A stretch of DNA of 64,000 bases from Neonectria sp. B-13 (GCA_002682825.1 NOKP01000004.1:575711-639710); one strand, 5' to 3'; shown: positions 33,055 to 44,940, numbered from the stretch's first letter. Translations and numbers: made by a program. The notes: generated from the sequence alone by a model not told the origin.

Positions 33055-34496
33055 ATGGCGGCCGATTCGCCCAAGCTGCTCTGGAACCCCGACAACGTCA
33101 AAGATGTCGCCGAGTCCGTCGGCATTGGGTCTCTCAATGACGAGGCCCTCAAGTCGCTGACCCAAGACGTCGAGTACCGCATCGGCCAGGTCATTGTCGA
33201 GTCACTGCGCTTCATGCGCGCCTCCCGCCGCACCACCCTCACAGTCAACGACATCTCCCTCGCTCTCAAGGCCCTCGATGTCGAACCGCTGTACGGCTAC
33301 GATTCAACCCGTCCCCTACGCTATGGGGAGGCAAGCCTCGGCCCCGGTCAACCACTGTTCTATATCGAGGATGAGGAAGTCGACTTCGAAAAGCTCATCA
33401 ACGCGCCTTTGCCCAAGGTCCCGCGCGACATGAGCTTCACCGGTGCGTCATGCCTTCCTCACTCATTCTGCTTACGCTAACATGCTCCCCTCTAGCACAC
33501 TGGCTCGCCATTGAAGGTGTTCAGCCCTCGATCCCCCAGAACCCAACAACCTCCGAATCGCGATCACAAGAGCTCCTGCCGAAGGGTCCCGGTGCCAACC
33601 CTGCCTTGTCCGCTCTGGCCGGCAACGACAACGTCTCCATGAAGCCTTCGGTCAAGCATATTGTGAGCAAAGAGCTCATCCTATACTTCGATAAAATCCA
33701 GGCTGCCATTCTTGACGACAACCCGGATGAGGAGGTCGTGCGGTTGCGACAGGCCGCTCTTGGCTCTGTGAGAGATGACCCCGGCCTACATCAGCTCATC
33801 CCCTACTTCATCAACTTCATCATGGACCGGGTCACGCACCACCTCGACGATACCTTTACGCTCAGGCAAATGATGGAGTTGACCAATGCCCTAATCGAGA
33901 ACAAGAGTCTCTTCCTCGATCCCTATGCCAGTCCACTCTCCGCACCTGCTCTCACGTGTCTCATGGCCCGAAAACTCGGTACCGACGAAGGGACGGACGC
34001 CATCAAGGAGCAATATGATTTAAGGCAACTTGCTGCGTCCCTGGTTGGGCGCATCGCCCGAAAGTACTCGGCTTCCAACACACTTCTCCGGCCGAAGCTC
34101 ACGCGGACATGCTTAAAGTACTTCCTCGACCCCACCAGGCCTCCCGCCGTCCTCTACGGAGCCATTCACGGTCTTCTCGAGGCGGGCGGCCCTGAAGCTA
34201 TTCGAGTCCTCGTGCTGCGGAATCTCAAGAGCTTTGATTCGGCAATCCTGCAACCTCTTAAGGAGAAGGCCGAAGGGACCATGGACTACGAGATGTTGGT
34301 GCAGGGCATCGTCCAGGCGGTAGCGTCCCTGGCGCAACATGGCGAGCCTGCTGTCAACGGTGTCAATGGCACGGCAGCGGGTACAGAAGAGTCGGACATT
34401 AAGGAGTTTATTGGACCCATTGTGGGACACAAGATTGCCTCTTCAGGAAACCGGAGGTTGATCAGAACAATTCTGGATGCTCGGTTTTTGGAGTAG
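33055..34496 (+). CDS. TAF6: TFIID/SAGA subunit TAF6
   Basis: Exons 33055-33442 and 33496-34496 (donor GTGCGT, acceptor TCTAG) encode about 462 residues. The N-terminal histone fold covers residues about 7-75: [36 protein letters not shown] and [23 protein letters not shown] linker with [15 protein letters not shown] is followed by [17 protein letters not shown]. The helical HEAT-like TAF6 C-terminal domain follows, with [11 protein letters not shown] and [16 protein letters not shown]6 pairs with TAF9 through its histone fold in TFIID and SAGA in the nucleus. I chose the ATG at 33055 (GCCATGGCGG) because the family starts there. Convergent with SDH3, 255 bp between stop codons. Confidence 0.95.
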
Positions 34497-34751
34497 GCAC
34501 CTGAAAATGGCAAGCAAGACCAAGGCGAACGGCGTTTGGGTAGCGGCTTCATTGAAAAGGGCTCGGCGAGCATGTTGTAGTTTTACAAATGGTAGATTGT
34601 TTGCTTTGCTTTAGGAATGCCTCCTCACGGCAGATACTTCTACACACGCTCTTCCAACTTCTCATCCACTGCTTAGCGTTTCCGACCCTGCCTGCCCATC
34701 GTGTCTAAATCATTCTCGTTTCCCTCCCAGCCAGTTGGTATAGTTCTTTTT

Positions 34752-35483
34752 TTACACGAGGAAAGCGAGGATCAGTCCACCGACGATGCTCGACGCCCAG
34801 AGGACCCTGTCGGCCTTGATGATGGTGGGCTTGGCGAAACCCTTGCCGATGTCGTAGGTGAGATGCTTGAGGCCGCTCAAGAAGTGGTAGGCGAAGGGGA
34901 ATCCAAGGCCGAACTTGATGCCACCCTTGACAACGAAGGGCAGGCTACCGAAGGCAGCGGCGAAGCTGGCGCTCTCGAGGTGCAAGCCCGCCAAAGGCGC
35001 AACCAGGTACGAGGCCATGTAGACGTACATGGCGCCGGACAGGGTGCAGCCGGTGATACGGGTCCAGGCCGAGGAGCCGAACCACGTCTGCTCCATCTTG
35101 TAGATGCCGAGATGGGGGGAGATGGGACGGTTGAGGCGCTGGTTGACGAGGATCTTCTGGCCCTCCGCGGGGGTAAGGTGCGTGGAGGCGATGGGTCTGG
35201 GGAGGATTGGGAAGTCAGCAGGCCGTGCGACGGAGGCAGAGGAATCGCTGGAATGGCAATTGGACTTACCGGGACGGAGTCGTGGAGATGCCCGCAGTCA
35301 GGGCTACCTTGGGCAGCGTCTGGGCGAAGAACGGCTTGGCCGCGCCTGGATGTACAAGAGTCAAGTCAGCGAGGCTATTCGCCATGACGAACAGATCGGG
35401 ACCGGCCCGGAGCACGGCGGGAGGAAGGGTTGTGATTGCGCACCTCTGCGGAGGGCGGCGACGCCAACTCGTTGAGCGATCAT
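34752..35483 (-). CDS. SDH3: Succinate dehydrogenase cytochrome b560 subunit (SdhC/Sdh3)
   Basis: Three minus-strand exons (35483-35444, 35345-35270, 35196-34752) give about 186 residues. The N-terminus MIAQRVGVAALRRGAAKPFF is a mitochondrial presequence, split over two exons. The mature part shows ILVNQRLNRPISPHLGIY, the SDHC quinone-site motif, where Ser and Arg contact ubiquinone in homologues. Three membrane helices follow. The heme-ligand histidine lies in FLSGLKHLTYDIGKG. It anchors complex II in the mitochondrial inner membrane and helps form the ubiquinone pocket. Length is normal for the family. The gene is unlinked to other respiratory genes here. Confidence 0.95.
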
Positions 35484-35997
35484 GGTGGCGGTCGAGGAAT
35501 TGAATCGGCGGGCAGCGAATTCCACTTTTGTTGTTCGTCCCAGCGGTCGAGGTCGTCGTCGTCGTCGTTGGGGGGTCGTCGACGAGGCACAGGGCGCAAG
35601 GTTTCTAGTCGATGATGGTGTTTCCCGTGCTCGGAACGGACGCCCTCGGCTTCTCGGTCCAGTTCAGCCAACCAGCATGCGCGAATTCCTCATCCCGGGG
35701 CATCACGTGACGCGGTTTTCCCTCCGCCTCGGAGTCTAAGTGAGCTATCACGTGCTGCACGTCCCCACACCGGATCAGGTCTTTGCCGTAGTCCGGTCTT
35801 AGTCAGCAGCTGAGCGGGTCAATCAGACAATAGAAATCTGCGCGCGGGCCGGTTTCCTTTCCCTCTTTCCTTTCCTTCTTCAGATAATACAGACAGTCCG
35901 CCGCACGCTGTCCGTTGTGGGCAGCGAATCCGGCAGGGTCTTTGGACTCGAGGATGGTCTCAGAAGAATATTGGGAAATCGGATCCGTCGTTAATCT

Positions 35998-36029
35998 CGA
36001 CACCTAGTGTTTGCTCCGTCTAGGTGTCG
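35998..36029. repeat. 10-bp perfect inverted repeat with 12-nt loop
   Basis: Arms CGACACCTAG (35998-36007) and CTAGGTGTCG (36020-36029). It could fold as a hairpin or serve as a protein site. Confidence 0.75.
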
Positions 36030-36694
36030 TTTCATTTTGAGATCTACATACTTTCGCCTTGCATCGTGATAATTGAAGTTGTGTCGGTTTCGCGTGGGCT
36101 GTGACCTTGTTGCGCGTTGAACGCCCTGGATGATGCTGGTGGTCTTCGTAGGCATTGTTCGATCAGTCCTTGAATCAAAACCTTCCATCCATGAACTGTG
36201 ACGCGTGCTTTGTGTCGCGTCAAGCCGCGTGTGAGTTGATTCGGGGTTTGCCAGCGGTGCTCATCACCGATTGTGGGCAATAACAACGTCGGTCTAGGCT
36301 GGCATTATCCAGTCAACCACAACATGGTGCCTTTGTCACCCACCTGTATCTTCATGGCCTTCCAAAGCTTGCGGTGTCACCACCTCATCAGAGGGATGGG
36401 CCCCAGATTCTCACACCTACCCAGACGGGAACGACAATGAAATTGTCAGTTCCTTTAAACAATCTCGTTGTATTCGCAAGAACACAAAATTAGCCTACAG
36501 TGTCGTCCCCTTGCTTCGCCTCATCTACAAAGAAGCTTCCCTTAAGCCGTTCCATTGTTCTCATCAGGAAATGCCCCATGTTCCCGTCGTTGCGGAACAC
36601 GTTCACGTAACCTCAATCAACAAGAGCTACAACTACAGAGCTGTTGTCCATAAAAGGCAACTCCTTGTCACCCACACAGGTATCTAGATCTCCA

Positions 36695-36925
36695 ATGCTC
36701 GAATCATTTCCAAGCGCTGTGACCATGGCTCCAACACCATCACCCACTGCACATCCTCCGGTGGCCGTTGATACCGCCTTCACTGTCATCATGACCTTCT
36801 CCATCCTTCTTCTCTTCGCCTTGTTTTTGCTCCCTTCCTGCTGTTTACAAATTATCGTCCATAGGCGGGAGCGCAAAGAGAAGCAACGAAAGGCAGCGGC
36901 CAAGACCGCTGGGGATGTAGTCTGA
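36695..36925 (+). CDS. possible small single-pass membrane protein
   Basis: A 76-residue ORF. An internal ATG at 36725 has a better context (GACCATGG). After a Pro/Ser/Thr-rich head (MAPTPSPTAHPPVAVDTAF) comes one strong hydrophobic helix (TVIMTFSILLLFALFLLPSCC), then a basic tail (HRRERKEKQRKAAAK). This positive-inside layout fits a single-pass protein with a cytosolic C-terminus. No homologue is recognised. An opposite-strand ORF overlaps it. Low confidence. Confidence 0.35.
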   Translation: MLESFPSAVTMAPTPSPTAHPPVAVDTAFTVIMTFSILLLFALFLLPSCCLQIIVHRRERKEKQRKAAAKTAGDVV

Positions 36926-37298
36926 CGCGCCGCATCGTCGCTTCTAGGCTTCCTACAGGATAATTCGGTTTCAAATAGCACCCAATCAGATTAAAAATTC
37001 ACAACAAACAAAATCAGCAGACTATTCTCAAGTGGTGATTGTGCATTTATTAATTGCGACGAAATTACATGACTCCTTCCGTCCCAGATCGTGGCCATCA
37101 AATCCAGGTCGGCGTAAAATAAAAAAGACTCTTAGCAGCCATATATCTACCCAGACGCCCCTCCTCCTGTCGCTCTATAATGTTACAACCAACGCCGGTT
37201 GGGAGTTCCCAGTTGTCGTCTGAAAGTCGTCTCGCCATGTTTTTTTCTAGAGTATGTTTCAAATCATAATCGCCATGCCAACGCTTGCGCTTGCGCCG

Positions 37299-39761
37299 TC
37301 AGTTGATGCCCCCCATACCGAACCCCCCATACAACGTTGCGGGTATCTGACTCTGCATGTTGTTTGCGTCCCATGTCATGTCCCAGTTCAATGCCGAGAC
37401 ATCCAAGTAGCCCCCCAAAAACTGATCCATATCTGTGACCTGCGCTGACGACGTGGCATGCTGGACCGTAGATGTCTGAGGAGGGGGTTCGGAGCTGCGG
37501 GACTCGGTGGGTGAGTATTCCCGGAGGCGGTAGATAAATGCTGGGAGATCAAGGGATCGCCCTGCCTGCGCGTGAGCTTTCTCACGAGCCTTCCACGCCT
37601 TTAGGACAAGCTGTGCTTGTGCCGCATATGCCTTCTGGTTCATGTCGAAAAGCTCTGGATGGAAGTGGTAAATCTTCTCGATGAGGTTCCAAGCGCGGTC
37701 CACTAGGGTGCCCGTCACACGGTGGCAAAGCTGCCCAGTCATGACGGCGAATATGTCAAGCTGAAAATGAAGCTTATTAAACCAAATGAACCCTGTATGC
37801 TCCATCACCTCGTAAGCGTTGGTGCTGTGTTCATTATTCATGATAAAAATCTTGAATAGGTTATCCTTCGAGTTGAGAATTTCCGTCCCCCACTCGGGTT
37901 GCTTTCTCATTGGCACCAACATCTCCTTCATTTTGCTAATGAGCATAGGTCGTACAGAAAGAGCAGCGATATGGGCTGGCCCCGCACTCGCGTCGATGTA
38001 ACGGATCTCGACTTGGTGCAATCTGTTTTCAAGGTCTGTCACAAGTTCGCGATACCTATCGATCTGCGGCCAAGGGTACGGTTGGTCTTCCGAGATACCC
38101 ATGATGGCAGCTTCGAAACCAGGGGACCCATGGAGGAAGTCGGCGCTGACCAGGAACTTGGCAATCTGGTATCCCACAAGGCAGAAGGCCATCTCGGTAG
38201 GACCCTCACGTGGCTGGAGGGGTTCGGTCGACCCTGGAAATAAATCTGCATCGTTGACGTTCTGGGGCATTTTAGTATCCCAGTGGCTGGGAAGCATCGA
38301 GTTGCTGAGTCCGGAAACCAGGGCATTCTTGGCGTCCTGGAGTATTATCTGCCACCACATTCGTCTTCGCATCTCGGTTTCAAAGGGGGTTAGGTGAAGG
38401 TCATCGCCGTCGCGGTGGTAGCCCATCTTTTGGGCAATTCGAACAATCATGCCACTGAGAATCCAGGCTGCATGTCGGTCATAGCGGTTCTGGAGAGAAA
38501 ACTAGCAGAGGGAGTCAGCAGGCGTGTGGCTAGCGTACGCAGGGTAGCATTCCCTACCAGGTATAATAGCAGGGCTTGGAGTGCAATCATATCATAGTTT
38601 TTCAGGAAGTTGAACTTTTGAAGTGCAACCTTGGTGCCCATGGTAAACCGTCGTATGGCATCGTCGCGGGTACTTTGAAGCATCTGCATAGCCTCGGTCT
38701 CGGATAGGGAGACGACAGCCATGGTGAAAACGGAAAAGAGAAGCGCTTGGTAGACGACGGGGATGGAGTCCATATTGGTGGCCGCGTCCATAACGTATGG
38801 CTGCACTGAAGGTACATGGATCACTTTCATTAAAGGGTTGACGCGGTCCAGGAACAACTGCCATAGTCTGAAGATATGCACGGGGTCAGGCTGCAGATCC
38901 TCGATGCTCCGTGTGGGGCCGTCGCTCGGGAGCAGGAGGTCAACGTTGGGGTCCGGACTAAGATCATCGGATCCGAAGACGCTGCACTCTTCGGGGTCGT
39001 CGGTATCGACGATATCTCTCATGGCTTGAAGCTGAAGGTAGACGTGGGGTTAGTTTCGGTGGCCGGGACGGTACATGGCCGGGAGCATCATCACCCACCT
39101 CTTCGTGAATGCTTGCCCAAAGGTAGCTATCCATAAATCGAACACCTCCATCGTCTTTGACCATTTTGCCGGCCGGCTTCCACGTGAGCTGCGAAGGCTG
39201 TGATTCAGACCCCGTCGGGGTGGTGACCGAAACATCCGATTGCGAGTCATCGCGGGAGGACATCTGTGTCATTTGCGACGTTGGGGAGGGCACAGAGCCA
39301 TCCGCGTATTGCTTGAGCAGGTGCTCACAGCGAGCAAGTCGCTCTTGGAGGTCTTGGTTTGGGCGGCGACGTTTCCGCGCCGGGGCTGGTGTGCTTGGGG
39401 TGCATGTTACGTTTGCCTAGGAGTGTGGTGAGTTTGTGTGGGCCATGGGGTTCCAGCATGAAGGAGTGAGCGGGGAAGATTTTGCTGAGGATGGGACATG
39501 AATAATGGATCACGACGCCTGAGGCACGAGGCATGAAAGGAGGTGAGACGGGAGAGAAGGGGAACGATGAGGTGGAGATGGTGGTACGTAGCGATTGAGG
39601 CAAGGCTTCAGAGCAGCACGAGGATATATGGATATATGACGCACCTTGATGCAGTTGGAACAGGGAGTGTTGCGGTCGCACTTGATCTTGCGATGCTGAC
39701 AGAGGACGCACGCGAGTACTCTGGAGCCCTTGTGGGATCCAGGTGTAGTGATGGTTGACAT
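37299..39761 (-). CDS. Zn2Cys6 fungal transcription factor
   Basis: Four minus-strand exons (39761-39645, 39416-39099, 39031-38558, 38501-37299), all phase 0, encode about 703 residues. The zinc cluster is C18-x2-C21-x6-C28-x5-C34-x2-C37-x6-C44. Intron 1 falls inside it, between K39 and A40. Next come a basic linker (PARKRRRPNQ) and a probable coiled-coil dimerisation helix (DLQERLARCEHLLKQYADG). The fungal-specific middle homology region is recognisable from PVHIFRLWQLFLDRVNPLMK, then HAAWILSGMIVRIAQKMGYHRDG and MRRRMWWQIILQD. The C-terminus is Gln/Gly/Met-rich (YGGFGMGGIN) and may activate transcription. Nuclear regulator; targets unknown. The long 5' side (39.8-42.6 kb) suggests an extended promoter. 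Confidence 0.93.
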
Positions 39762-40323
39762 AGTCCGTGGGATCCGACGCGTTGAAGACCAGCCTCACAT
39801 GCCAGCCTGAGGACAGAGAAAGCGTCGAAGTTTGGTGCCTTGTGTCCTGGTGTCCTGATGTCCTGGTGTAATAGGGATTGAAATCGCCGTCTGACCCTAG
39901 ATTAGATCAAAGTACTCCACCAGAGCCGCCGGGACCATACGCTGCAGGGCGGCGATGAGGGGGAGGGGCAAAACGGGTTGGCTGGTTTGGTAATGGTTGG
40001 CAGGAGGCTGGAAGTAAGAAGTGAAGAAAGGTTTCGGAAGCAGGCGGGCGAGGATGGGGAGAAAACAAGCGTCGTCGTTTCGTCTCAGGGATGAGATGAT
40101 GGCTTGAGGCCAAGTTGGCGGAAACAGTCGCGTGCAAAAGGCCGGTGCCTGGCGGAAGGCGTCGCAAGTCAGTCTACCCTGATGTGGTGGGCAGCCAGCG
40201 GACTTGTGCGCGGGTGTGTCTGTGTGTCTGAGTCCGTCCGGTGGGTGTGCCAGGGAAGTATAATGCTTAGATAGCGGGCGAATTATGCAGATTTTGTCTG
40301 GCACAGGCGAGTGCCGTAGATTT

Positions 40324-40358
40324 CAGTGCAGTGCAGCGCAGCGCAGCGCAGTGCAGTG
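40324..40358. repeat. CAGYG pentanucleotide repeat, seven units
   Basis: Seven 5-bp units ordered CAGTG, CAGTG, CAGCG three times, CAGTG, CAGTG. Confidence 0.9.
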
Positions 40359-40630
40359 CGGACAGTGGAATTGAATGGCTGAGTCAAGTTGCCAAGACCC
40401 CCGGTACCTGACGGAGGGAAGAAGAAGAGGTAGGTATTCGTACACTGGTGCAGGGAGATGGGGAGGTCCTTGGAGAGGTCTCTGGAGAGCTCCTTGACGG
40501 TCTGGGCGTTACTGGAATGGTAGTGGACGCGGGGGGGAGGCAGCCGTCGGCGCCGAAGAAGATGATGACGACAACGGTGGTCCACGGACAACTTGAACGG
40601 AAAGTGGACGGAACAGCGGGCAGCGGACGG

Positions 40631-40665
40631 ACAGTGGACAGTGGACAGTGGACAATGGTCAGTGG
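40631..40665. repeat. 7-bp ACAGTGG tandem repeat, five units
   Basis: Three exact units followed by ACAATGG and TCAGTGG. Confidence 0.9.
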
Positions 40666-41065
40666 ACAGATAGTCGACTGCTCGAGAAGGAGAATGACGA
40701 AGAATGTGTACGGATGGGGTGAGGCGACCAGAGGGCAAGGGGGCAGTCCGAGTCCGCGTTCCGCTTAGGTGAGTCCGAATAGGCGTATTTTGGGATAGAC
40801 CAACGGTATGGCACGGAGTACGAAGCGACAGGGCGAGTGGGCGGACGGTCGGAGGACGTGGGCGCCGTGTGCCGTGCCCCGAATGTGACCGGACTTGGCA
40901 AGGGGGGTGGCCGGATGACTGATAGGCGCAGAAGAAGGTTCTAGTGCCTGGGGCTGCTCCGGCTGGGCCGCGAGCAGTTGTGTTTGAATTTGATGCGTTC
41001 AAGGCTCAACCCCTGGTCAACAGGCTGCGGTACCGAGACTTCCCGGGCGGGAGGAGCGAGATATG

Positions 41066-41107
41066 CTTGGACGGACGGATACTTGGACGGATGCTTGGAC
41101 GGATGCT
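41066..41107. repeat. CTTGGACGGAT tandem repeat
   Basis: Three imperfect 12-16-bp units based on CTTGGACGGATG. Confidence 0.8.
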
Positions 41108-42076
41108 GCACGGGGGGCGCGAACGTTGGCGCGGAGGCGCAAGTAAGAAAGAAACGGGCGGCCTGATCTGATCTGATCAACAAGTCAAAGGTATCAAGGA
41201 CTTGCTGAGCTGAGCTGAGCTGGGGTAAGGTCGGAGAAGAGATTTGTGTGGGCAGCGACGCGGCGGAGAAGAGGAAGAGGAAGCGGAGTTCCACAACAAA
41301 AATCCCGCTGACAGAAATCGGGTTTCCAAGGATGTCCAGTTGCTAGGATGCTTTAAGTATGTTGATGTTGATGTCGATGAAGCCGGTCTAACCTGAACCA
41401 CGCGGGCAGATGACGGCGGAGTTTTAAAACGTCAAACGTCAGTATGAGTCGCATGTGGCTTGCGGCTTGTTGTCAGCGTCCTTCGTTGCTCGAGGAAGAG
41501 TCGGGTCAGAAGACTGCCCAAGTTCACGCCCAAAAGCCCACTAACAAGCTGGCGCCGTGAGAAACTTGGGGAACTTGTAACAGTCGGCCGGAAAGTGTAG
41601 GGATGCCAATCCCGCCGAGGCACGTGCGCACTGACGGCACACCTGTATTCGTGCTGGTGGACGTTGGTCACTGGTCAGCTGGCTTTCGAATCCGAGAAAT
41701 CCGACAGAGAGTAACTAACTTGAGCGATGGCTTATTATGAGTCAAAATGGATATCCCTGAGAGATAATCTCAAGGTGAGAGCGAAAAACTGAGCAAACAG
41801 TAACCTCTTCCTTCTGAGTCAATTGTCCGAAAAGCCCGCAAACGAGATACGAGAAGCGAGAGAAAAAAGTCAGAACGAGACGCTAGCCGATATCATGCAA
41901 TTCACGATGACGTCGAAGAAATTCGGGGTTTGTTGGAGAGCATTCCTGATGTTATGGCAGCTGAGTGATAATGATTCGTAGAATTCTGTGCCATATCTCC
42001 TTACTTGCGTACCTTACCTACTTACTTGAACTATTTATTCTCTTCATACAATGCTCATTTGTATCCAGTGTTATCA

Positions 42077-42460
42077 GACGCTACTAGTAGCTTCCATTGC
42101 TGTATGCGTACAGAGCAGGTCATGAGCTGGCATCGCTGCTGTGCGTTATGTTGTAATTCCAAACGCAGGGATACCTTCATCTGCAGCAGTGCAGCCAATT
42201 CCACACTGGATGATCTGGGTCCAGTAGCATTGATTCTGGCCAGCGCGAGTCCCTCTTTTATTTATTTTTTCCATGCTTATTTAGATTGCCGCCGTTTTAT
42301 CTATTGAAACAATCTTCGGACGGACAGCTGGTGCTTTCCGTCCCCGAACTTGCGGCTCTCTCCAAACATCCGTACCATGTGTACGAATACGACGCCAGCA
42401 ATCCATGGTTTACGATGCTGCACGCACCAAATAGATGTTACTAGTAGCTTCCACTGCTGC
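42077..42460. repeat. pair of 27-bp direct near-repeats differing only by C/T
   Basis: The segments at 42077-42103 and 42434-42460 share 23 of 27 bases, with the core TACTAGTAGCTTCCA. All four differences are C/T transitions. Confidence 0.7.
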
Positions 42461-42972
42461 AGTATATTTGCTTCAGTCTCTGCTCACCTCCCTCGTTCTC
42501 GGTACTCCGTCCTCCACTGCCGGCTGTTCGTTGTTTTAGCGGGGAGTGGCACTGGAATGTGAAATAATTACATCTCCCCGGCCGAAGAAGCACCCCACCT
42601 AAGACACCACCAGCCAGTGACAGGCCTCCGAGTTCAGATGATGCTTCCCCACGCCAATTTTCTGTGGCCAAGCGCTGTGAGGCCGGCTTTCAGGTGAAGC
42701 TATCCACAACAAAATGTCCGTCCTCGCTTTCTCGTCCCCACAACAACTCAGTCTCCGTGTGGTGCCTTCTTCACCATGAGTTCACTTGTAGGTTTTCCCG
42801 CACGCAACTGATCCCCTTGCGTGCCTCCCTCTCCCCAGAACTTTTGACTTACATACGAATCTCTAGCGGAGAGCCATCGCTCTCAACACCGTCGCCGCCC
42901 CCAGGCTACACGCCCAAGGCTTCGCCGCTCGCTCACGATCTCTACCCGCCGCTGTTTCTTAATTCCGTGCCT

Positions 42973-44940
42973 AACTCGTCCCGCCCGCGGCGGCAACAAG
43001 CATTTCACTCCCAACTCGAGAACGCCCCCAATGCCTTCGACTTCATCTCCACCCCGAAGGTCGTCCCGGAAAACCCCCAGACCCTCACCGAGAAGATTGT
43101 TCAGCGACACTCAGTTGACCTAGCTCCCGGTAAAAAGGTTAGAGCAGGCGACTATGTCACGATTTGCCCACAACACCTGATGACCCGAACTCCTGTTGTG
43201 CGAACCGACGCTGCCAGCATATGGGCTACCGGCCGCACTTAGTGGCAGATCCCTCCCATCGCAAAGGTCACTTTAACGGGTGTCCTCCGCAAAGACGTCG
43301 TTATATCTTTATGTGGTGTCTATAGCCAGGACGATGTGCTCAACCACGCCATTGAGTTCACGGGGTCGGAGCAAACCATGTCCAGTATCCCCCTCGACGA
43401 CCGCATGACTATTTCTAATATGACGACCGAATGAAGGGCACTAAGCGGTGTTCCTATCGACGACGTCCTCATCTCTTGGCTGCGCGCCAAGGCCACCACC
43501 TCGGCCCTAAACAACCCCTCAGATCCTGCCAAGAACCGCATCAACCATCAGCGAATTGATGACCTGCTAGACAACCCACTTACCACCGACCATGGTGCTG
43601 TCTATGCGAAGGAGATCTACCTCAATCTCTCAACCCTGTCCCCCTTCGTCGCCGGCCCCAACTCAGTCAAGTTCGCTACCCCTCTGCGAGACCTCGAAGC
43701 TCAGAACATCCTGATAAACAAGGCCTACCTTGTGTCCTGCACCAACGGTCGTGCCTCAGACATCGCCGCTGCTGCTCGGGTATTCCGCCAGGCCACCCGC
43801 GAGTGCAAGCCCGCTAAGATTGCTCCCGGTGTCAAGTTCTACCTCGCTGCCGCCTCACTTCCCGAACAGGAGATTGCGGAGGAGGCCGGCGATTGGCAAA
43901 TCCTTCTCGATGCCGGTGCCGAGGCACTCCCCTCCGGATGCGGCCCCTGCATTGGTCTCGGCACCGGTCTCCTGGAGCCGGGCGAGGTTGGTGTGTCGGC
44001 TTCTAATCGGAACTTCAAAGGCCGCATGGGCTCAACTGAAGCTAAGGCCTACCTTGCTAGCCCTGAGATTGTTGCAGCGAGCGCCCTTCAAGGCAAGATT
44101 GCCGGTCCTGGCTGGTACCAGAAGCCCGAAAGTGTCGAGAAGGTTATTATTGGCGAGGGCAGTGGTGACCACGTCGCTGATAAGGCTCTGTCCATCGAGA
44201 ACGCCTTAGACAAGATCATCGCCCAGGCCGAGAGCATGATTGCCGTTGCCGAGCAGGGCGATAGTGGTGAGCAAGACTCAGCTGCTGCCAGCCCCGCCGA
44301 GGACGAGACTCTCACAGAAATCATTCCTGGCTTCCCCGAGAAGATTGAAGGCGAGGTCGTCATCTGCGATGCTGATAGCATCAACACCGATGGAATCTAC
44401 CCGGGAAAGTACGTTGAACTGTTCCTCGCCATCATGAAAGTTTACCCTTGACTAACAAAAATGCTTGATATAGGTACCAGAACGGTATCTTCAAGGAAAA
44501 GATGGCCAAAGTATGCATGGAGAACTACGACCCCAAATTCGGCACCCTCGCCCACGCTGGCGAAATACTAGTCAGCGGCTATAACTTCGGGTGTAGCTCG
44601 TCCCGCGAGCAGGCCGCCACCGCTATCCTAGCCAAGGGGATTCCCTTCGTTGTCTCCGGCAGCTTCGGTAACATCTTCAGCCGCAACAGCATTAACAACG
44701 CTTTAATGGGTGTTGAATTGCACCGCCTCGTCAACCGCCTCCGCGAGTTCTACAAAGACGACTCCGAGAAGCCCCTCACTCGACGCACCGGCTGGAAGCT
44801 CGTCTGGGACGTCCGCCGTAGTAAGGTTATCGTCACCGAGAAGAGCGGGAAGACCTGGGAGCAGAAGATGGGAGAGCTGCCCCCCAACGTGCAGGAGATT
44901 ATCGCCCGAGGCGGCCTGGAAAACTGGGTGAAATCCAAAT
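42973..44940 (+). pseudogene. LYS4: decayed homoaconitase (LYS4-type) copy
   Basis: Translation is unmistakably homoaconitase, the mitochondrial [4Fe-4S] enzyme of lysine biosynthesis. N-terminal segments include RRQQAFHSQLENAP and LTEKIVQRHSVDLAPGKKV. Later come YLVSCTNGRASDIAAAARVF, ALPSGCGPCIGLGTG and SNRNFKGRMGSTEAKAYLASPE. The C-terminal swivel domain has [18 protein letters not shown]. It is broken in three ways. An internal deletion of roughly a hundred codons, at about 43178-43192, fuses the early Fe-S region to VRTDAASIWATGRT. There is an in-frame TAG at 43240-43242. There is an in-frame TGA at 43432-43434; both stops replace expected Trp. One 3' intron (about 44408-44473) still has splice signals. 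After GLENWVKSK (about 44940) similarity stops. The frame is otherwise preserved, so decay looks recent. A functional copy must lie elsewhere if the organism is prototrophic. Confidence 0.88.

Larger units (their letters stand above)
35484..37298. other. intergenic region, one possible small ORF
   Basis: 1.8 kb with no recognisable domain-bearing gene. It contains a perfect 10-bp inverted repeat (35998-36029) and a small possible membrane ORF at 36695-36925. Confidence 0.5.
39762..42972. other. long non-coding region upstream of the Zn2Cys6 regulator
   Basis: No credible gene in about 3.2 kb; ORFs overlap on both strands and are repeat-driven. It contains simple tandem repeats (40324-40358, 40631-40665, 41066-41107) and two 27-bp near-copies (42077-42103, 42434-42460). 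The left part probably holds the promoter and leader of the regulator. Confidence 0.55.

Noticed and set aside
34701..35387. 228-codon plus-strand ORF over SDH3
   Set aside because: Antisense shadow of SDH3, whose minus-strand exons encode a clear complex II subunit.
40283..41002. 239-codon minus-strand ORF
   Set aside because: Driven by tandem repeats (CAGYG, ACAGTGG); His/Thr/Pro-rich with no domain and no splice context.
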